Positions 16,639-17,340 of a stretch of 17,340 nt of DNA are shown one piece after another. The stretch lies in the NCBI GenBank assembly GCA_000433175.1, contig HF986743.1:1-17340 (forward strand), given 5' to 3'. The notes below the pieces were generated by a model, which saw nothing but the letters and a program-made list of their open reading frames with translations, was not told the DNA's origin and searched no databases. Origin of the DNA: Prevotella sp. CAG:1058. GTDB taxonomy: Bacteria > Bacteroidota > Bacteroidia > Bacteroidales > Bacteroidaceae. Position numbers and translations under genes: made by a program. Within the stretch, counting starts at the first letter, position 1, and the number at the start of each line of letters is the position of its first letter.

Positions 16639-17340
16639 CGTTCCCTGAATTTATTAATACAATCAATATAAGCCTCGACTGAAGCTGTTACAATGTCCGT
16701 ATTTGCACCGAAGCCATAATATACATTTCCATCGTATTCGACCTGCATGTGTACCTTGCCTATATCGTCTGAGCCCTTGCTTATGGCCTGGATTGTAAAT
16801 TCCTTCAGTGTCATCTGCTTCTGTATTATTCTCTTCAACGCCTTTATCGCTGCATCCACAGGACCGTTACCGGTTGAAGAAGCCTCAAACTTCTGCCCAG
16901 AAATGTCTATACCGATGCTGGCAACGCTCCTCACTCCCATGCCAGTAGTAACTTGCAAGTAATCCAGTTTCACAGCATGCGCCTCCGAACGGTCGGCTCC
17001 GGCCAGCATGAGTATATCGTCGTCGTGTATTTCTTTTTTCCTATCTGCCAGCTTAAGGAAGTTCTGATAGATACCATCAAGCTTAGTCTCGTCGTTGATA
17101 TTGACGCCAAGGACTCCAAGCCTGTACTTCAATGCAGCCCTGCCACTACGTGCAGTAAGAACAATCGAATTATCATCAATACCGACATCCTTTGGATTAA
17201 TAATCTCGTACGTGTCTGTGTTTTTCAGCACTCCGTCCTGGTGTATACCACTGGAATGGGCAAATGCATTACGCCCGACAATGGCCTTGTTGGCCTGAAC
17301 AGGCATATTCATCAGACTACTAACCATACGGCTTGTAGGG
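16635..17340 (-). CDS. leuA: 2-isopropylmalate synthase LeuA (5' end outside window)
   Basis: C-terminal part of the enzyme that condenses 2-oxoisovalerate with acetyl-CoA, the first committed step to leucine. The reading frame stays open to the window edge, entering with TSRMVSS; about 235 residues are visible and the catalytic barrel start lies beyond 17340. Seen here are [10 protein letters not shown] (the histidine codon is at 17241-17243), then the linker and the regulatory domain. The stretch [14 protein letters not shown] and the C-terminal domain [17 protein letters not shown] are typical of LeuA and differ from the corresponding HADGDNK segment of the cimA product. The regulatory domain implies feedback inhibition by leucine (family knowledge). 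The stop overlaps the leuC start by 4 bp. Promoter and any attenuator of the operon are outside the window. Confidence 0.93.
   Translation of the reverse strand, partial: PTSRMVSSLMNMPVQANKAIVGRNAFAHSSGIHQDGVLKNTDTYEIINPKDVGIDDNSIVLTARSGRAALKYRLGVLGVNINDETKLDGIYQNFLKLADRKKEIHDDDILMLAGADRSEAHAVKLDYLQVTTGMGVRSVASIGIDISGQKFEASSTGNGPVDAAIKALKRIIQKQMTLKEFTIQAISKGSDDIGKVHMQVEYDGNVYYGFGANTDIVTASVEAYIDCINKFRER

Overview
The window reads as ordinary chromosomal DNA from a Bacteroidales bacterium, most likely of the Prevotella/Bacteroides group. Three things point there: several upstream regions carry the Bacteroidota promoter -7 box TAnnTTTG (one with a matching -33 TTTG); Shine-Dalgarno sequences are weak or absent; and the proteins have recognisable Bacteroidota forms, such as a Rho factor with a very long disordered insertion and a Leptospira-type citramalate synthase inside a leu cluster. 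I see no phage, transposon, CRISPR, tRNA or rRNA sequence, and no clear new defence or mobile system.

Layout. Positions 1-105 hold a perfect 22-bp hairpin downstream of uvrA. On the minus strand follow uvrA (106-2919) and a secreted GH73 glucosaminidase with two LysM repeats (3017-3925). The latter diverges from a plus-strand pair: a FlK-type hotdog thioesterase (4043-4435) and a zinc-dependent medium-chain dehydrogenase (4508-5542). The dehydrogenase converges on a minus-strand exported DNA/RNA non-specific endonuclease (5817-6686), and the gap between them is packed with inverted repeats. After an AT-rich intergenic stretch of about 500 bp comes a plus-strand block: the ribosome-assembly GTPase engB, a Uup-like ABC-F ATPase 7 nt downstream, and then rho with its own probable promoter and a strong intrinsic terminator. 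Rho converges on the minus-strand branched-chain amino-acid cluster, transcribed leuA (5' end outside the window), leuC, leuD, cimA, leuB.

How the genes work together. LeuA, LeuCD and LeuB carry 2-oxoisovalerate to the leucine precursor. CimA feeds citramalate to the same LeuCD and LeuB enzymes to make 2-oxobutyrate for isoleucine, so one operon can serve both amino acids. uvrA is nucleotide-excision repair; engB and the ABC-F protein act on the ribosome; rho terminates transcription. The thioesterase and dehydrogenase may be co-transcribed, but their substrates cannot be read from sequence.

Most interesting signals: a 54-nt intergenic repeat present, without gaps, in both convergent intergenic regions of the window; the roughly 230-residue disordered insertion in Rho; a UvrA whose first zinc finger has lost one of its two cysteine pairs; and a second LeuA-like enzyme that can be assigned to citramalate synthesis from its pocket residues.
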